Shown piece by piece: positions 16,704 through 26,405 of a DNA stretch of 64,000 nucleotides (positions are counted from its first letter, which is position 1; each line of letters opens with the position of its first letter). This stretch comes from Pseudonocardia halophobica (GTDB lineage: Bacteria > Actinomycetota > Actinomycetes > Mycobacteriales > Pseudonocardiaceae), in the NCBI RefSeq assembly GCF_027922425.1, contig NZ_BSFQ01000003.1, positions 1 to 64,000 on the forward strand, in the 5' to 3' direction. A program made the translations under genes and the position numbers. Below the pieces are notes generated by a model that was not told the origin of the DNA, ran no database searches, and saw only the letters and a list, made by a program, of their open reading frames with translations.

Positions 16704-18305
16704 GTGCTTCGTCCTGCACGACCCGTCCCCCTGCCCCTCGACCGGCTCGCCGAGCGAGTCCACGATGACCCTGACTCGGTGGTGCTCCAGGACCTGCCGA
16801 CAGCCGACGGCGGCGCGTCCCGATCGTGGACCGCGGCCGAGACGCAGGCCGAGACCCGCCGTCGGGCGGGCGCGTTCGCGAGCATCGGCGTCGGACCCGG
16901 CACACCGGTCGCAACGATGCCGTCGACCTCTGCGGACAGCGTCCTCACCTGGTTCGGTCTGGCCTCCCTCGGCGCTTACGAGATCCCGGTCAGCCCCGAG
17001 CTCACCCGGGACCTGTTGGTCACGGCCCTGTCGAACGCGGGCGCCGAGGCGTTGGTGGTGGAACAGGCCGGCCTGTCGCGGGCCCTCGACCTGGCCGCCG
17101 CGCTCCCCCTCCTACGCACTGTCATCGTGTCCGGCGACGGTCCGCTGCCGCCCGACTCCCGGGTGCGCAGGCTCTCCGACCTCGCCGGCCCGGAACTCGA
17201 CCGGCCGCTCCCGAACGCCGGGGACGTCGCGTGCGGAATGCTCACCTCCGGCACCACCGGACCGCCGAAGTGTCTGCTGGTGCCGTGGGGCCAGCTCCGA
17301 CAGATGTTCGCCGCCGGCCTCGGCATCGAACGGGACTCGCCGGACGAGGTCATGTTCGTCTTCACCCCGTTCAACCACCTCATCGCTCGCGGACTCGTCT
17401 ACCGGGCCCTGCTGTTCGACGGCGGGCGTGCAGTACTACGTCCTCGGTTCTCCCGGTCCATGTGGTGGTCCGACATCAAGGCGGCGGGCTGCACCGAGGC
17501 CATCATGCCCGCCGCAGCGGCCTACTGGTTGCTCGCCGCCGACCCCGGTCCCGCCGACGCCGACAACCCGCTCCGCCGGGTCGTGATCACCCCGTTGATC
17601 GACGAGGCCCGCGAGTTCGCCGACCGTTTCGGCGTCCAGGTCTCCGTGGCCTTCTCGGCCACCGAGTGCGGCATGGCGGTGGCCTCCGACGGGCTGCCCC
17701 CCGACCTGCGCTCGTGCGGCCGGGCCGTGCCCGGCACCGAGCTCCGGATCCTGGACGTGGTCACGGGCGCCCCGGTGCCCGACGGGGCGATCGGCCAGCT
17801 GCACGTCCGCAACGCTCCGACGGCGATGTGCGTCGGCAGGCTCGGGGGGCCGCCGGTGCCTCGCGACCCGGACGGCTGGGTCGCGACCGGTGACCTGTTC
17901 CACAGAGACACCGAGGGCTGGTACTTCTTCGACGGTCGCATGCACGACGTGATCCGCAGGCGCGGGGAGAACATCTCGCCGCACCCGATCGAGAACGCCG
18001 CGACCGCGCAGCCGGACATATTGCTCGCGGCCGCGGTGGCGGTGCCGTCCGCCTTCGGCGAGGACGACATCAAGCTCTATGTGCAGCCCACCCCGTCGGC
18101 CCAGCTGGACCTCGACGACTTGGCGGGTCGGCTCGAGGACGCCCTCCCCCGCTTCATGGTTCCGCGCTACCTGGAGGCCCGGGCCGAGCTGCCGATGACC
18201 CCGACCGGCAAAATCCGCCGGGCCGAGCTGCGGGCCGAACCCACCGTCACGGACTCGACGGTGGACCGAGACCGCAGGCTCAGCCCTCCGCGAGGTGCCG
18301 GCTGA
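16704..18305 (+). CDS. AMP-dependent acyl-CoA ligase (carnitine-CoA-ligase-like)
   Basis: Adenylate-forming ligase of 533 residues. P-loop MLTSGTTGPPKCLL, acceptor motif FSATECG in place of the more common YGxTE, TGDLF, the hinge DGRMHDVIRRRGENISP and a C-terminal PMTPTGKIRRAEL with the catalytic Lys. The IRRRGENIS form resembles crotonobetaine/carnitine-CoA ligases. GTG start after CGGAGG. It has its own promoter and convergently overlaps the esterase gene by 26 bp. Substrate unknown. Confidence 0.88.
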   Translation: MLRPARPVPLPLDRLAERVHDDPDSVVLQDLPTADGGASRSWTAAETQAETRRRAGAFASIGVGPGTPVATMPSTSADSVLTWFGLASLGAYEIPVSPELTRDLLVTALSNAGAEALVVEQAGLSRALDLAAALPLLRTVIVSGDGPLPPDSRVRRLSDLAGPELDRPLPNAGDVACGMLTSGTTGPPKCLLVPWGQLRQMFAAGLGIERDSPDEVMFVFTPFNHLIARGLVYRALLFDGGRAVLRPRFSRSMWWSDIKAAGCTEAIMPAAAAYWLLAADPGPADADNPLRRVVITPLIDEAREFADRFGVQVSVAFSATECGMAVASDGLPPDLRSCGRAVPGTELRILDVVTGAPVPDGAIGQLHVRNAPTAMCVGRLGGPPVPRDPDGWVATGDLFHRDTEGWYFFDGRMHDVIRRRGENISPHPIENAATAQPDILLAAAVAVPSAFGEDDIKLYVQPTPSAQLDLDDLAGRLEDALPRFMVPRYLEARAELPMTPTGKIRRAELRAEPTVTDSTVDRDRRLSPPRGAG

Positions 18306-19182
18306 GGAACGCGCCGATCCGGCCGACGGCGTCGCGGGCCTCGGGCAGGAACGGCCAGAACAGCGGCCAGACATGGATCATCCCGGGATACGTGGCGAGC
18401 TCGGCCCGCCCGCCTGCCGCCGCGACCCGCTCGGTCAGGTCCACGGCCTCGTCGTGCATCGCCTCGATGTCTCCGGTGAGCACGAGCAGCGGCGGCAGGT
18501 CGTGCGGCGAGCCCCAGTGCGGGGAGGCGTACGGGGTCTCCCGGGGGTCCCGCCCGTTCAGGTAGAGCCCGCCGTTGCCGAGGATGCCCTCCCGGCGGAC
18601 CACCGGATCGCGCTCCCGGTTGCGCTCCACCGAGTCGGTGGAGGCCGTGAGGTCCAGTTCGGGCGAGACCAGGACCGCACATGCCGGCTGCGGGCGCTCC
18701 TCGTCCCGCAGGGCGAGCAGGAGACCCGCGGCCAGCCCGCCGCCCGCCGAGTCGCCCACCAGGCCCGTGCGGGACGCCCCCCGCTCCGCGACGACCGCCT
18801 CGTGGACGGCCCTGGCGTCGTCGAGGGCGGCGGGATAGGGGTGCTCGGGTGCGAGGCGGTAGTCGGGGACCACCACCTCGACCCCCGCCGCGGCGGACAC
18901 CGCTGCGGCGAACCCGCGATAGCCCGCAGCCGAGCCCATCACGTACCCGCCGCCGTGCAGCAGCACGGCGGCGGCACTCGGGGCGACTCCGGCGGCGGTG
19001 ACGCGCAGGCAGTGCACTCCGCCGAGCCTCGTGGACTCGACGGCGGTCCCCTCCGGCGCCGGCAGAGCCGCCAGCATCCGGTCGTAGCCCCGTCGCTTGT
19101 CCTCGATGGCGGGATCGACGACCTGCACCATTCCGGCGAACATCGCCACCGCGCGGTCGAGCGCCGCCGGGTCCGCCGTCAC
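18280..19182 (-). CDS. HSL-family (family IV) alpha/beta-hydrolase esterase
   Basis: Esterase of 300 residues with HGGGYVMG forming the oxyanion hole, the nucleophile motif GDSAGGG, an acid in VLTGDIEAMHDEA and catalytic His in PGMIHVW, all hormone-sensitive-lipase hallmarks. The GTG at 19182 overlaps the stop of the SDR as GTGA. It is the last gene of the ABC-importer operon and may release the acid from an imported ester. Confidence 0.9.
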   Translation of the reverse strand: MTADPAALDRAVAMFAGMVQVVDPAIEDKRRGYDRMLAALPAPEGTAVESTRLGGVHCLRVTAAGVAPSAAAVLLHGGGYVMGSAAGYRGFAAAVSAAAGVEVVVPDYRLAPEHPYPAALDDARAVHEAVVAERGASRTGLVGDSAGGGLAAGLLLALRDEERPQPACAVLVSPELDLTASTDSVERNRERDPVVRREGILGNGGLYLNGRDPRETPYASPHWGSPHDLPPLLVLTGDIEAMHDEAVDLTERVAAAGGRAELATYPGMIHVWPLFWPFLPEARDAVGRIGAFLSRHLAEG

Positions 19183-19964
19183 GACGGGTCGAAGGTGTTG
19201 AAGTAGCCCGCCGTCAGCCCGCCGTCGACCGGCAGGACGGCACCGGAGACGTAGGCCGCGGCGTCCGAGATCAGGAAGAGCGCGGCGCCACCCTGGTCCT
19301 CGCCCCGCGCCAGCCGCCGCAGGGGGATCTTGTTGCGGTAGTTGCGATCCAGCGACGCCTCGTCGTGGACCGACCGCAGCAACGGCGTGTCGACCACACC
19401 CGGGGCGACGACGTTGGCCCGGACGCCGCGGGGCCCCCACTCGATCGCCAGGGACTTCACCAGGCCGGCGACGCCGTGCTTGGACGCGGCGTAGTGGCTG
19501 CGGTCCACGTGTCCTCCAAGGGAGTCCGTGGAGCCGATGGCGACGAAGCAGCCCGTCCCCCGCTCCAGCATCACGGCCCCGGTCGCCGCGGCGGTGTTGA
19601 ACACGCCGATCAGGTTGACGTCGACGGTCTCGGCGAACTCCCGGCTGGTCAGCTCGGTCGCCGGCTTGGGCCGCGAGATGCCGGCCGCGGCGACCACGCC
19701 GTGGATCGAGCCGAGCTCCTGTTCCACCCGCGCGACGACGTCCGCGACGTCCTTGTCCTCGCGGACGTCGACCGAGTACCCGGCAACGGTGCCGCCGGCG
19801 GCCCGCACCTCCTCGACCGTCTCCGACACCGCGTCCGCGTTCAGGTCGAGCACGGCGACGTGTGCACCGGCCGCGGCGGCGAGGCCGACCGTCGCCCGGC
19901 CGATACCCGAGGCGCCGCCCGTCACGAGCACGGTCCGCCCGCTGAGCCCGAAATCCACCATCAT
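19179..19964 (-). CDS. SDR family oxidoreductase
   Basis: Classical SDR of 261 residues: TGGASGIG, an active-site VAAAGIS in place of NNAG, and catalytic YAASK. It lies 20 bp after livF and overlaps the esterase. Two consecutive ATGs open the gene. It probably works on the compound delivered by the neighbouring importer. Confidence 0.88.
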   Translation of the reverse strand: MMVDFGLSGRTVLVTGGASGIGRATVGLAAAAGAHVAVLDLNADAVSETVEEVRAAGGTVAGYSVDVREDKDVADVVARVEQELGSIHGVVAAAGISRPKPATELTSREFAETVDVNLIGVFNTAAATGAVMLERGTGCFVAIGSTDSLGGHVDRSHYAASKHGVAGLVKSLAIEWGPRGVRANVVAPGVVDTPLLRSVHDEASLDRNYRNKIPLRRLARGEDQGGAALFLISDAAAYVSGAVLPVDGGLTAGYFNTFDPS

Positions 19965-19984
19965 CGTCCTTCCGTACTTCTTCG

Positions 19985-20686
19985 TCAGAGGCCGAGGTAC
20001 GACGCCTCGAGCGCCTGCTGGTCCTCGTCCTTGGACATGTCGAGCGACCGGACGAACTCGCCGTCGTCCATGAGGATCACCTCGTCGCAGAGGCCGGTGA
20101 GGAGCTCGCCGTTCTGTTCCATGAGGATCAGGGTGACCTCGTAGTCCTGGACGATTCCGCGCAGCGACTCGGTCAGGTTGTCGACGGCGATCGGCGAGAG
20201 GCCGAGCGACGGCTCGTCGAGGATGATCAGCGCAGGTTCCTGGATGATCGCCCGGCCGATCGCGAGGAGCTGCTGCTCGCCGCCGCTCATCGAGGCCGCG
20301 GGACGGTCCCGCTTCTCGCGCAGGATCGGGAAACGCTCCTCGATCCGGGAGAGTCGCTCCCCCCGCTTGCCTGCGGCGAAGGCCGCGACCTCCAAGTTCT
20401 CCCGGACGCTGAGCTGGCCGAAGACCAGCCGCCCCTCCGGCACCAGGGAGATCCCCGACCGCACCCGCTCGCGCGAACCCTGCCCGGTGATGTCGACGCC
20501 GTCGAGCGTGACGGTGCCCGCTGTCGCTTTGATCGCGCCCGAGAGGGTCTGGGCGAGGCAGGTCTTCCCGGCGCCGTTGCGACCGATGAACCCGACGGCG
20601 CCGGTCGACGCGGTGAACTCCGCGCCGAGGACGACGTCCACTCCCTGACGGTAACCGCTGCGCAGGCCGCTGACCTCCAGCTTCAC
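19985..20686 (-). CDS. livF: ABC transporter ATPase, LivF type
   Basis: ATPase of 233 residues of the branched-chain amino acid (HAAT) importer class: Walker A GRNGAGKT, signature MSGGEQQLL, Walker B ALIILDEPSLGLSP, H-loop region LILMEQN (Gln replacing the usual His neighbour, as is normal in LivF). GTG 20686 overlaps livG as GTGA. With LivG, LivM, LivH and the binding protein it completes an importer whose substrate is likely a carboxylate or cyclic acid rather than leucine, given the surrounding genes. Confidence 0.93.
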   Translation of the reverse strand: MKLEVSGLRSGYRQGVDVVLGAEFTASTGAVGFIGRNGAGKTCLAQTLSGAIKATAGTVTLDGVDITGQGSRERVRSGISLVPEGRLVFGQLSVRENLEVAAFAAGKRGERLSRIEERFPILREKRDRPAASMSGGEQQLLAIGRAIIQEPALIILDEPSLGLSPIAVDNLTESLRGIVQDYEVTLILMEQNGELLTGLCDEVILMDDGEFVRSLDMSKDEDQQALEASYLGL

Positions 20687-21477
20687 GGCGCCACCTCCAC
20701 GTCGAACTTCGCGGCGGACCGGCCCAGGTAGGCCACCCGAACCTCCTCGTTGGCCAGGACCTGGGCGGAGGTGCCGCTGGTGAGGACCTTGCCGAAGTTG
20801 AGCGCCTGCATGCGCTCGCAGACGGCGGCGACGAGCCGGACGTCGTGCTCGACGAGGCAGACCGCGAGCTGCGGGTGCTCGCGTCGGACCGTGCCCAACG
20901 CCTCCACCAGCTCGGCCCGCTCCTCGCGGCTCAGCCCCGCGGCGGGTTCGTCGAGCAGCAGGACGAGCGGGTCCGCCAACACCGCGCGGGCCAGCTCGGC
21001 CATCTTGCGCACACCGTAGGGCACGGCGGCGGGCAACTGGCTCGCGAACTCCGCGCAGTGAAAGCGCTCCAGCATCGCGAGGGCGTCCTCGTCCACGGCG
21101 GCGTTGCCCGTCCGGACCCGGCGCCGACGCGCGAGGTCCGCTCCGAGCAGGACGTTCTCCTGGATGGTGAGGGTCTCGGCGAGCTGCGGGTGCTGGAAGG
21201 TCCGCACCAGACCGCGCTTGGCGACGGCCTGCGGACCGACCTTGGTGATGTCGACCCCGTCCAGCCGGACGGTCCCGGACGTGGCGAGGTAGATGCCGCT
21301 CAGGACGTTGAGCAGCGTCGTCTTCCCGGAGCCGTTCGGCCCGATCAGCCCGGTCCACTGTCCGGGGGCCATCGTGATGGACACCTGGTCGAGGGCCCGA
21401 ACGCCGCCGAAGCGCATGTCCACCGCGGCGGCGTCGAGCACGGGTTCGGGGATCGGGTCGATCGTCGACTCGGTCAT
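20683..21477 (-). CDS. livG: ABC transporter ATPase, LivG type
   Basis: ATPase of 264 residues: Walker A GPNGSGKT, VRTFQHPQLAETLT Q-loop, PYGVRKMAELARAVL in the position of the signature (a degenerate LSGGQ, as is common in LivG), Walker B LVLLLDEPAAGL, and CLVEHD with the catalytic His. The ATG at 21477 overlaps livM as ATGA. Confidence 0.92.
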   Translation of the reverse strand: MTESTIDPIPEPVLDAAAVDMRFGGVRALDQVSITMAPGQWTGLIGPNGSGKTTLLNVLSGIYLATSGTVRLDGVDITKVGPQAVAKRGLVRTFQHPQLAETLTIQENVLLGADLARRRRVRTGNAAVDEDALAMLERFHCAEFASQLPAAVPYGVRKMAELARAVLADPLVLLLDEPAAGLSREERAELVEALGTVRREHPQLAVCLVEHDVRLVAAVCERMQALNFGKVLTSGTSAQVLANEEVRVAYLGRSAAKFDVEVAP

Positions 21478-22532
21478 GTGGTCTTCCTCCGCAGCGCACC
21501 CCACAGGCGCAGTCCGGTCCGTTCGCCGAACTCGGCGATGCCCTTGCCCCCCGCGAGGAGCGCCAGCACGATGATCACGCCGAAGAGCACGGAGGAGGCG
21601 GTGGCGGGGACGATCTTCTGCAGCCACAGCGGGAGCCCGCCGACCACGATGCCCCCGATCCATGCCCCCGTGGCGCTCCGAGTGCCGCCGATCAGGCCAC
21701 CGACGAACACCAGGATCGAGATCATGATCGGCCACTGTGTGGAGCTCACGTAACCGACCGACAGCGAGTAGAGCGCGCCCGCGAGCCCGCCGAGCCCAGC
21801 GGCCCAGGTCCAGACGGCGACCTTGACCAGGCGGATGTTCGTCCCGAACACCGAGGCGGCGAACTCCGCCTCGCCGACTGCGATCGCGATCCGGCCGGGC
21901 CGGCGGTGCAGCAGCCAGAGGTGCGCCAGCCCCACGACCACCATGACCAGCACGGTCAGGATGAGCATGCCGGGCCGTGAGCCGCTGATGCGCATGCCCA
22001 CCAGGGTGGCGTCGAGCGAGACCTGCTTGCCCTGGTCGCCACCGGTGAGCGGGCCCAGGTAGTTGGCCAGGTCCAGGATGGAGAAGGCGAGGGTGAACGT
22101 CACCAACGCCGTCGCGAGCCCGGTCAGGCGGGTGGTGGGGAACGCGAAGACCATCCCGATGATCGCGGCGACCAGCATCGCGGCGAGCATTGCGAGCAGG
22201 ACGTTCCAGCCGGCGTCCAGCGCCAGCACGGCCGTGTACGCGCCGATGGCGAGGAACGCGCCGCCGCTGAGGTTGATCTCCTGAAGTGTGGCCGCAATGG
22301 CGTTGTTGCCCAGGATGACGATGGCGTAGACCGTCGAGAAGACCAGGCCGTAGCGGGTGTTCGCCGAGCCGGTCAGCCCGACGACGAGGACGAGGACCGC
22401 GAACGACAGCAAGGTCGCGTGACGCAGGCCCAGCAGGTTGCCCCGGCCGGTCGACACCGACACCATCCGGCGCAGCGCCGCGTCGACCTGGCCGAGCGGG
22501 GTGGCCGCGCGGTCGGCGGTGGGAACGGACAT
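21474..22532 (-). CDS. livM: ABC transporter permease, LivM type
   Basis: Polytopic membrane protein of 352 residues with about ten hydrophobic segments. The signature AAATLQEINLSGGAFLAIGAY-like block (about 100-120) and the cytoplasmic loop GRIAIAVGEAEFAASVFG (the EAA-like contact with the ATPases) identify LivM. It has a 40-residue hydrophilic N terminus. Next to livH with 1 bp between them. Confidence 0.92.
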   Translation of the reverse strand: MSVPTADRAATPLGQVDAALRRMVSVSTGRGNLLGLRHATLLSFAVLVLVVGLTGSANTRYGLVFSTVYAIVILGNNAIAATLQEINLSGGAFLAIGAYTAVLALDAGWNVLLAMLAAMLVAAIIGMVFAFPTTRLTGLATALVTFTLAFSILDLANYLGPLTGGDQGKQVSLDATLVGMRISGSRPGMLILTVLVMVVVGLAHLWLLHRRPGRIAIAVGEAEFAASVFGTNIRLVKVAVWTWAAGLGGLAGALYSLSVGYVSSTQWPIMISILVFVGGLIGGTRSATGAWIGGIVVGGLPLWLQKIVPATASSVLFGVIIVLALLAGGKGIAEFGERTGLRLWGALRRKTT

Positions 22533-22533
22533 C

Positions 22534-23406
22534 TCAGACCCTCTCGAGCCGGCGTCTGCCCAGCAGGCCGGCGGGACGGAAGAGCAGGACCACGAGCACG
22601 AGTGCGTACATCGCGAAGGTCACCAGCGAGGGCTCGGCGTACGCGGCGACCAGGTTGGTGGCCACACCGATCACGATCCCCGCGATCAGCGCGCCCAAAA
22701 TGGACTCGAACCCGCCGAGCACGACCGTCGCGAAGCCGAAGACGAGGAAGGCGTTCACCGTCGTCGGGCTGAGGCCGTAGATCGGAGCCACGAACAGGCC
22801 CGTGGCCCCCGCGAGACCGCCGGCGATGACCCAGCTCAGGTACTTGAGACGCTTGCCGGACAGCCCGACGTGACCGGCGGCCTGCTCGTTGTCGTTCACC
22901 GCACGCATCGCGACGCCGGTGCGCGAGCGGGAGAAGAACAGCCCGATGGCGAGGAAGAGGAGGATCGACACGACCGCGGAGATCACGTCGGCCGTGGTCA
23001 GGGTCACCGGGCCGAGGGCCAGCGCCGGCCCCGTGCCCGCGGAGGGGAAGCCGCGCGCCTCCGTGTTGAGGGCGAGGGCCTCGATGCCCTGGATCGTCAG
23101 CCCCACCCCGACGGTCGCGAGGGCCGCCGGCAGCCGCCCGTACCGCTCGATGGGCACCACGATGAAGCGGCCGATCAGCCCGCCGAACACCGCGCCCAGG
23201 ACGACGACGAGCAGCGCGGTGAGCCAGTACGGCAGGCCAGCGGTGTAGCAGAAGAGTCCGATGTAGAGCGAGGCGCTGGCGATGTCGCCCTGGGCGAAGC
23301 TCACGTAGCCGGAGGTGCGATAGATGACGACCAGGGCCGCGCCGACCAGGGCGTACACCAGTCCCAGCGTGATCCCCAGGATCACGCCCGTCAGGAGGAT
23401 GTCCAC
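22534..23406 (-). CDS. livH: ABC transporter permease, LivH type
   Basis: Membrane protein of 290 residues with the LivH features GLVYALVGAALVVIYRTSGYVSFAQGD-like start, and TGVAMRAVNDNEQAAGHVGL as the ATPase-contacting loop. The GTG at 23406 is chosen because GAGAGG lies six bases before it. Eight short hydrophobic segments follow. It lies 73 bp downstream of the binding-protein gene. Confidence 0.92.
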   Translation of the reverse strand: MDILLTGVILGITLGLVYALVGAALVVIYRTSGYVSFAQGDIASASLYIGLFCYTAGLPYWLTALLVVVLGAVFGGLIGRFIVVPIERYGRLPAALATVGVGLTIQGIEALALNTEARGFPSAGTGPALALGPVTLTTADVISAVVSILLFLAIGLFFSRSRTGVAMRAVNDNEQAAGHVGLSGKRLKYLSWVIAGGLAGATGLFVAPIYGLSPTTVNAFLVFGFATVVLGGFESILGALIAGIVIGVATNLVAAYAEPSLVTFAMYALVLVVLLFRPAGLLGRRRLERV

Positions 23407-23479
23407 TGCAAACCTCTCGTGGATCAGGGAGTGTGGTGGGTGGCCGGGCCCCTCTGCCCGGCCACCCACGGTCTCCGGA

Positions 23480-24694
23480 TCAGACGCCCGCCACGAAGGG
23501 GTTCGGCTTGTAGCCGTCGACCTCGACGTACTGGCCCCCGGGGGCCAGCTTCGTGATGGCCGACCCGTTCGGACCCGTGCGGTCGGTAGCGGTCCAGTGG
23601 AGGTCCTTCAGGTACGGCGTGTTGATCAGGACGTCGTCGGCGGCCGCGTTGACCTGCTCCGCGGTCGGAACCTCACCGTTGTTGTCCTGTACGGCCTTCT
23701 GCAGGACCGCGGCGACGGCGTCGGCGTTGACCCAACCGATCATGACGTTGCTGTCGTGGATGTCGCCCTTCTGCGCCTCCACGTACTTGCGGAAGTCCGC
23801 GGCCTCGGGGCTGTCCGGCAGGATGAACGAGGTGGCGAAGAAGATCCGGTCGGCCAGCGTGTCCCCCATGATCTGCGGGAGCGACGGGGTGGCACCCGCG
23901 AACGTCGCGCCGTAGACGGGCTTGTAGCCGATCCGCTCGGCGGAGTTGAAGATCTTCGCCATGACCGACGGCACGTGGTTGATCATGACGAAGTCCGCAT
24001 CGGACTCCTTGAGCTGCGCAGCCTGTGCATCGGCGTTCGTCGCCGACGCGCTGTACTCGACCTCTGCGACCGGCGCGAGGCCGAGTGCCTTGAGCTGTCG
24101 CTCGGCGCCCTCCTTGACCGGCAGACCGACGGCATCGGGGGTGTAGGCGATGGCAATCCTGGTCTTGCCGAGCGTCTTGACGGCGTAGTCGACCACACGG
24201 CCGGTCATCTCGTCGTAGCCCGGCTTGTCGAGCCGGAACGTCGTGGCGTCGCCCTGGATCAGGGCACTCGAGGCGCCGCCGGGGAGCGAGAGCACGTTGT
24301 TCTGCGCGAGGTAGGACTGGATCGCCGCACCGTCCGCCGACCCGTTGCCGATCGACGCGACCACTCCCTCGCCCTCCACGAGGGTTCGCATCGCCGCGGG
24401 GGCCTTGGCCGGATCGAGCGCGTCGTCCGCGGTCACCAGCTGGACCTGGTGGCCACCGATGCCACCCGCCTCGTTGATCTGCGCGAACCGCGCCTTCGCG
24501 CCGACCTCGAGGGCCGGCCCGCTGTTGCTGCCGTTCGCAGTGTAGGAGAGCATCGCGCCGACCTTGATCGGGTCACCCGAACCGCCCGTGCCGGACCCGG
24601 AGTCGCCGCCACCGCAGGCGGCGACGAGCAGCGATGCGGCGACGGCGACCGCCCCGAGGGCGGAAGCGCGACGAACGCGCGACCGAAGGTTCAT
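23480..24694 (-). CDS. ABC transporter substrate-binding lipoprotein
   Basis: Leu/Ile/Val-binding-protein family (type I periplasmic fold) lipoprotein of 404 residues. A basic, hydrophobic signal ends at the lipobox LVAAC, with the lipidated Cys at 27, followed by a Gly/Ser linker. The mature domain starts DPIKVGAMLSYTANG. It would be anchored outside the membrane and deliver substrate to LivH/LivM. First gene of the importer operon, under the operator-bearing promoter at 24.75-24.80 kb. Confidence 0.93.
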   Translation of the reverse strand: MNLRSRVRRASALGAVAVAASLLVAACGGGDSGSGTGGSGDPIKVGAMLSYTANGSNSGPALEVGAKARFAQINEAGGIGGHQVQLVTADDALDPAKAPAAMRTLVEGEGVVASIGNGSADGAAIQSYLAQNNVLSLPGGASSALIQGDATTFRLDKPGYDEMTGRVVDYAVKTLGKTRIAIAYTPDAVGLPVKEGAERQLKALGLAPVAEVEYSASATNADAQAAQLKESDADFVMINHVPSVMAKIFNSAERIGYKPVYGATFAGATPSLPQIMGDTLADRIFFATSFILPDSPEAADFRKYVEAQKGDIHDSNVMIGWVNADAVAAVLQKAVQDNNGEVPTAEQVNAAADDVLINTPYLKDLHWTATDRTGPNGSAITKLAPGGQYVEVDGYKPNPFVAGV

Positions 24695-24749
24695 GATCTC
24701 TCTTCTCTGAGTGTCGGACCAACGGCGCGACCGGAGAACGGATTATTCG

Positions 24750-24801
24750 ACCGCCCGGTCGGTTGCCTCGCAACGCTAGGACCCGGATCACATGGAGTCA
24801 A
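24750..24801 (-). promoter_or_regulatory. Operator site A with the importer-operon promoter
   Basis: On the minus strand TTGACT (24801-24796) and TAGCGT (24778-24773) are 17 bp apart. The palindrome ACCGCCCGGTCGGT (24750-24763, arms CGACCG/CGGTCG in the wider view) begins nine bases downstream, across the expected transcription start. This is one of seven sites of the same family. The rest of 24695-24973 shows no gene. Confidence 0.75.
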
Positions 24802-24973
24802 CAGCCATTCAGCCACGGACTGATCACGGACACCCCTCCGAGATGGCCGACTCCGCAGTGCAGCATGGTGAACACGGTGTGTATCCAACCGACTAGACGG
24901 TCGACAGACGACACAGACCCCGGTTCCCGCAGGCCGGCCGGGGACCCGGAGTCTCGTCGTCACTCGCCGGTAT

Positions 24974-26356
24974 TCAGCCGACGGACGCGGCCTCCGGAAG
25001 GTCGTCGTCCAGCCCCGCGGACCGGGCGACCGCCTGCTGCGCACGCTTGGTGAAGACGGTCGCGAAGAGCGCGACGAGGCCGGCGCCACAGAGGATGCAG
25101 GCGAACGGCAACACGGTGCGGTAGCCCTCGCCCGCGATCGCCAGGGCGACGATCGGCAGGACGCCCCCGCCCACGAGCGCGGCGCCCGCGTAGGCGATGC
25201 CGATGCCGAGGTAGCGCAGCCGGACCGGCAGCGCCGAGGCCACGAAAGCCGCTGCCGGGCCGGAGACCAGGGCGTAACCGGGCGTGGCGAGCAGCATCCC
25301 CACGAACAACAGCACCGTGGAGCCCGACTGCAGCAACCAGATCACCGGGAAGGCCGCAACCGCTGTCCACACGGCCCCGATCCGGATGATCAGCTCGGGG
25401 CGGTACCGCGTGCCGAGCCAGCCGCCGTAGAGGCTGATGGGGATCGCGACGAGGCTGAGCATGACGAGCGCGATCTGGTAGGCGGTGACACTGATCCCAG
25501 GCAGGCCGCCCGCGTTGACCAACGGCAGCATCCCCGTCGACAGCGAGTAGGTGATGGATACGGTCGGTACGGTCATCACGATCCCGGCGAGCACCAGGAC
25601 CGCGCGCTTCAGCACGGAGAGCCCGTCGACCGAGGAGTCCTTCGCCAGCTCCGGGGCGCTGTCCGCCGCGGCCTTCGCCTCGACGAACTCCGCCGACTCG
25701 TCGATCCGACGCGCGACGTAGGCGACCACGATCAACAGCACGCTGGCGATGAAGGGCACGCGCCAGCCCCACTCTCGGAACGTCTCCATCCCCATCGCCG
25801 AGGTGACCACCAGGACGACGATCGTCGCGAGCGCGACGCCCCCCATGGAGCCGACGCTCGCGAAGGTCCCGTAGAAGAAGCGCCGCTTGGGCGGCGCGTT
25901 CTCCATGGCCACCAGGGTGGCGCCGCCGAACTCACCACCCAGCGAGATCCCCTGGATCAGGCGCAGCACGACGAGCAGGACCGGAGCCCACACACCGATG
26001 GTCGCCGCCGTCGGGATGACCCCGATCGCGACCGTCGCGACGCCCGTGCCCAGGATGGACACCCGCAGTGCGAGGAGCCGGCTGTACTTGTCGCCGAACC
26101 ATCCGAAGATGATCGCGCCGAGCGGACGCCCCACATAGGCGATGGCGGCGGCACCGAGCGCCGCGAGCGTGCCGATCCAGGGCGCGATGTCGGGAAAGAA
26201 GGCGTGGTTGAACACCAGTGACGCCACGAGCGCGGTCAGGATGATGTCGTAGGTCTCGACGACCGTCCCCGCGGCCGAGGCGGTCAGCAGCCGTGCCAGC
26301 GACGGCTGCCTGCGCCCGTGCGCAGCTGGCGGTTCGGTGGGTGTCGCATGCGTCAT
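24974..26356 (-). CDS. MFS transporter of the metabolite:H+ symporter type
   Basis: Permease of 460 residues with a 12-segment layout. It has the MHS features VETYDIILTALVASLVF in the first segment, GRPLGAIIFGWFGDKYSR in loop 2-3, and GGEFGGATLVAMENAPPKRR in the middle loop. The ATG at 26356 follows GGAG. Last gene of the long operon that starts with the SDR at 32765. The permease at 46822-48117 belongs to the same subfamily. Expected role: proton-driven uptake of a carboxylate. Confidence 0.9.
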   Translation of the reverse strand: MTHATPTEPPAAHGRRQPSLARLLTASAAGTVVETYDIILTALVASLVFNHAFFPDIAPWIGTLAALGAAAIAYVGRPLGAIIFGWFGDKYSRLLALRVSILGTGVATVAIGVIPTAATIGVWAPVLLVVLRLIQGISLGGEFGGATLVAMENAPPKRRFFYGTFASVGSMGGVALATIVVLVVTSAMGMETFREWGWRVPFIASVLLIVVAYVARRIDESAEFVEAKAAADSAPELAKDSSVDGLSVLKRAVLVLAGIVMTVPTVSITYSLSTGMLPLVNAGGLPGISVTAYQIALVMLSLVAIPISLYGGWLGTRYRPELIIRIGAVWTAVAAFPVIWLLQSGSTVLLFVGMLLATPGYALVSGPAAAFVASALPVRLRYLGIGIAYAGAALVGGGVLPIVALAIAGEGYRTVLPFACILCGAGLVALFATVFTKRAQQAVARSAGLDDDLPEAASVG

Positions 26357-26405
26357 TGCACTGTCTCCTGGTCTGTCGGAAGGGTCGGCTTGGGGCGGAC
26401 CCGTG

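Noticed and set aside
19985..24694. Calling the importer a leucine/isoleucine/valine transporter
   Set aside because: The family includes importers of many acids and amides; the SDR, esterase and regulon argue for a catabolic substrate.
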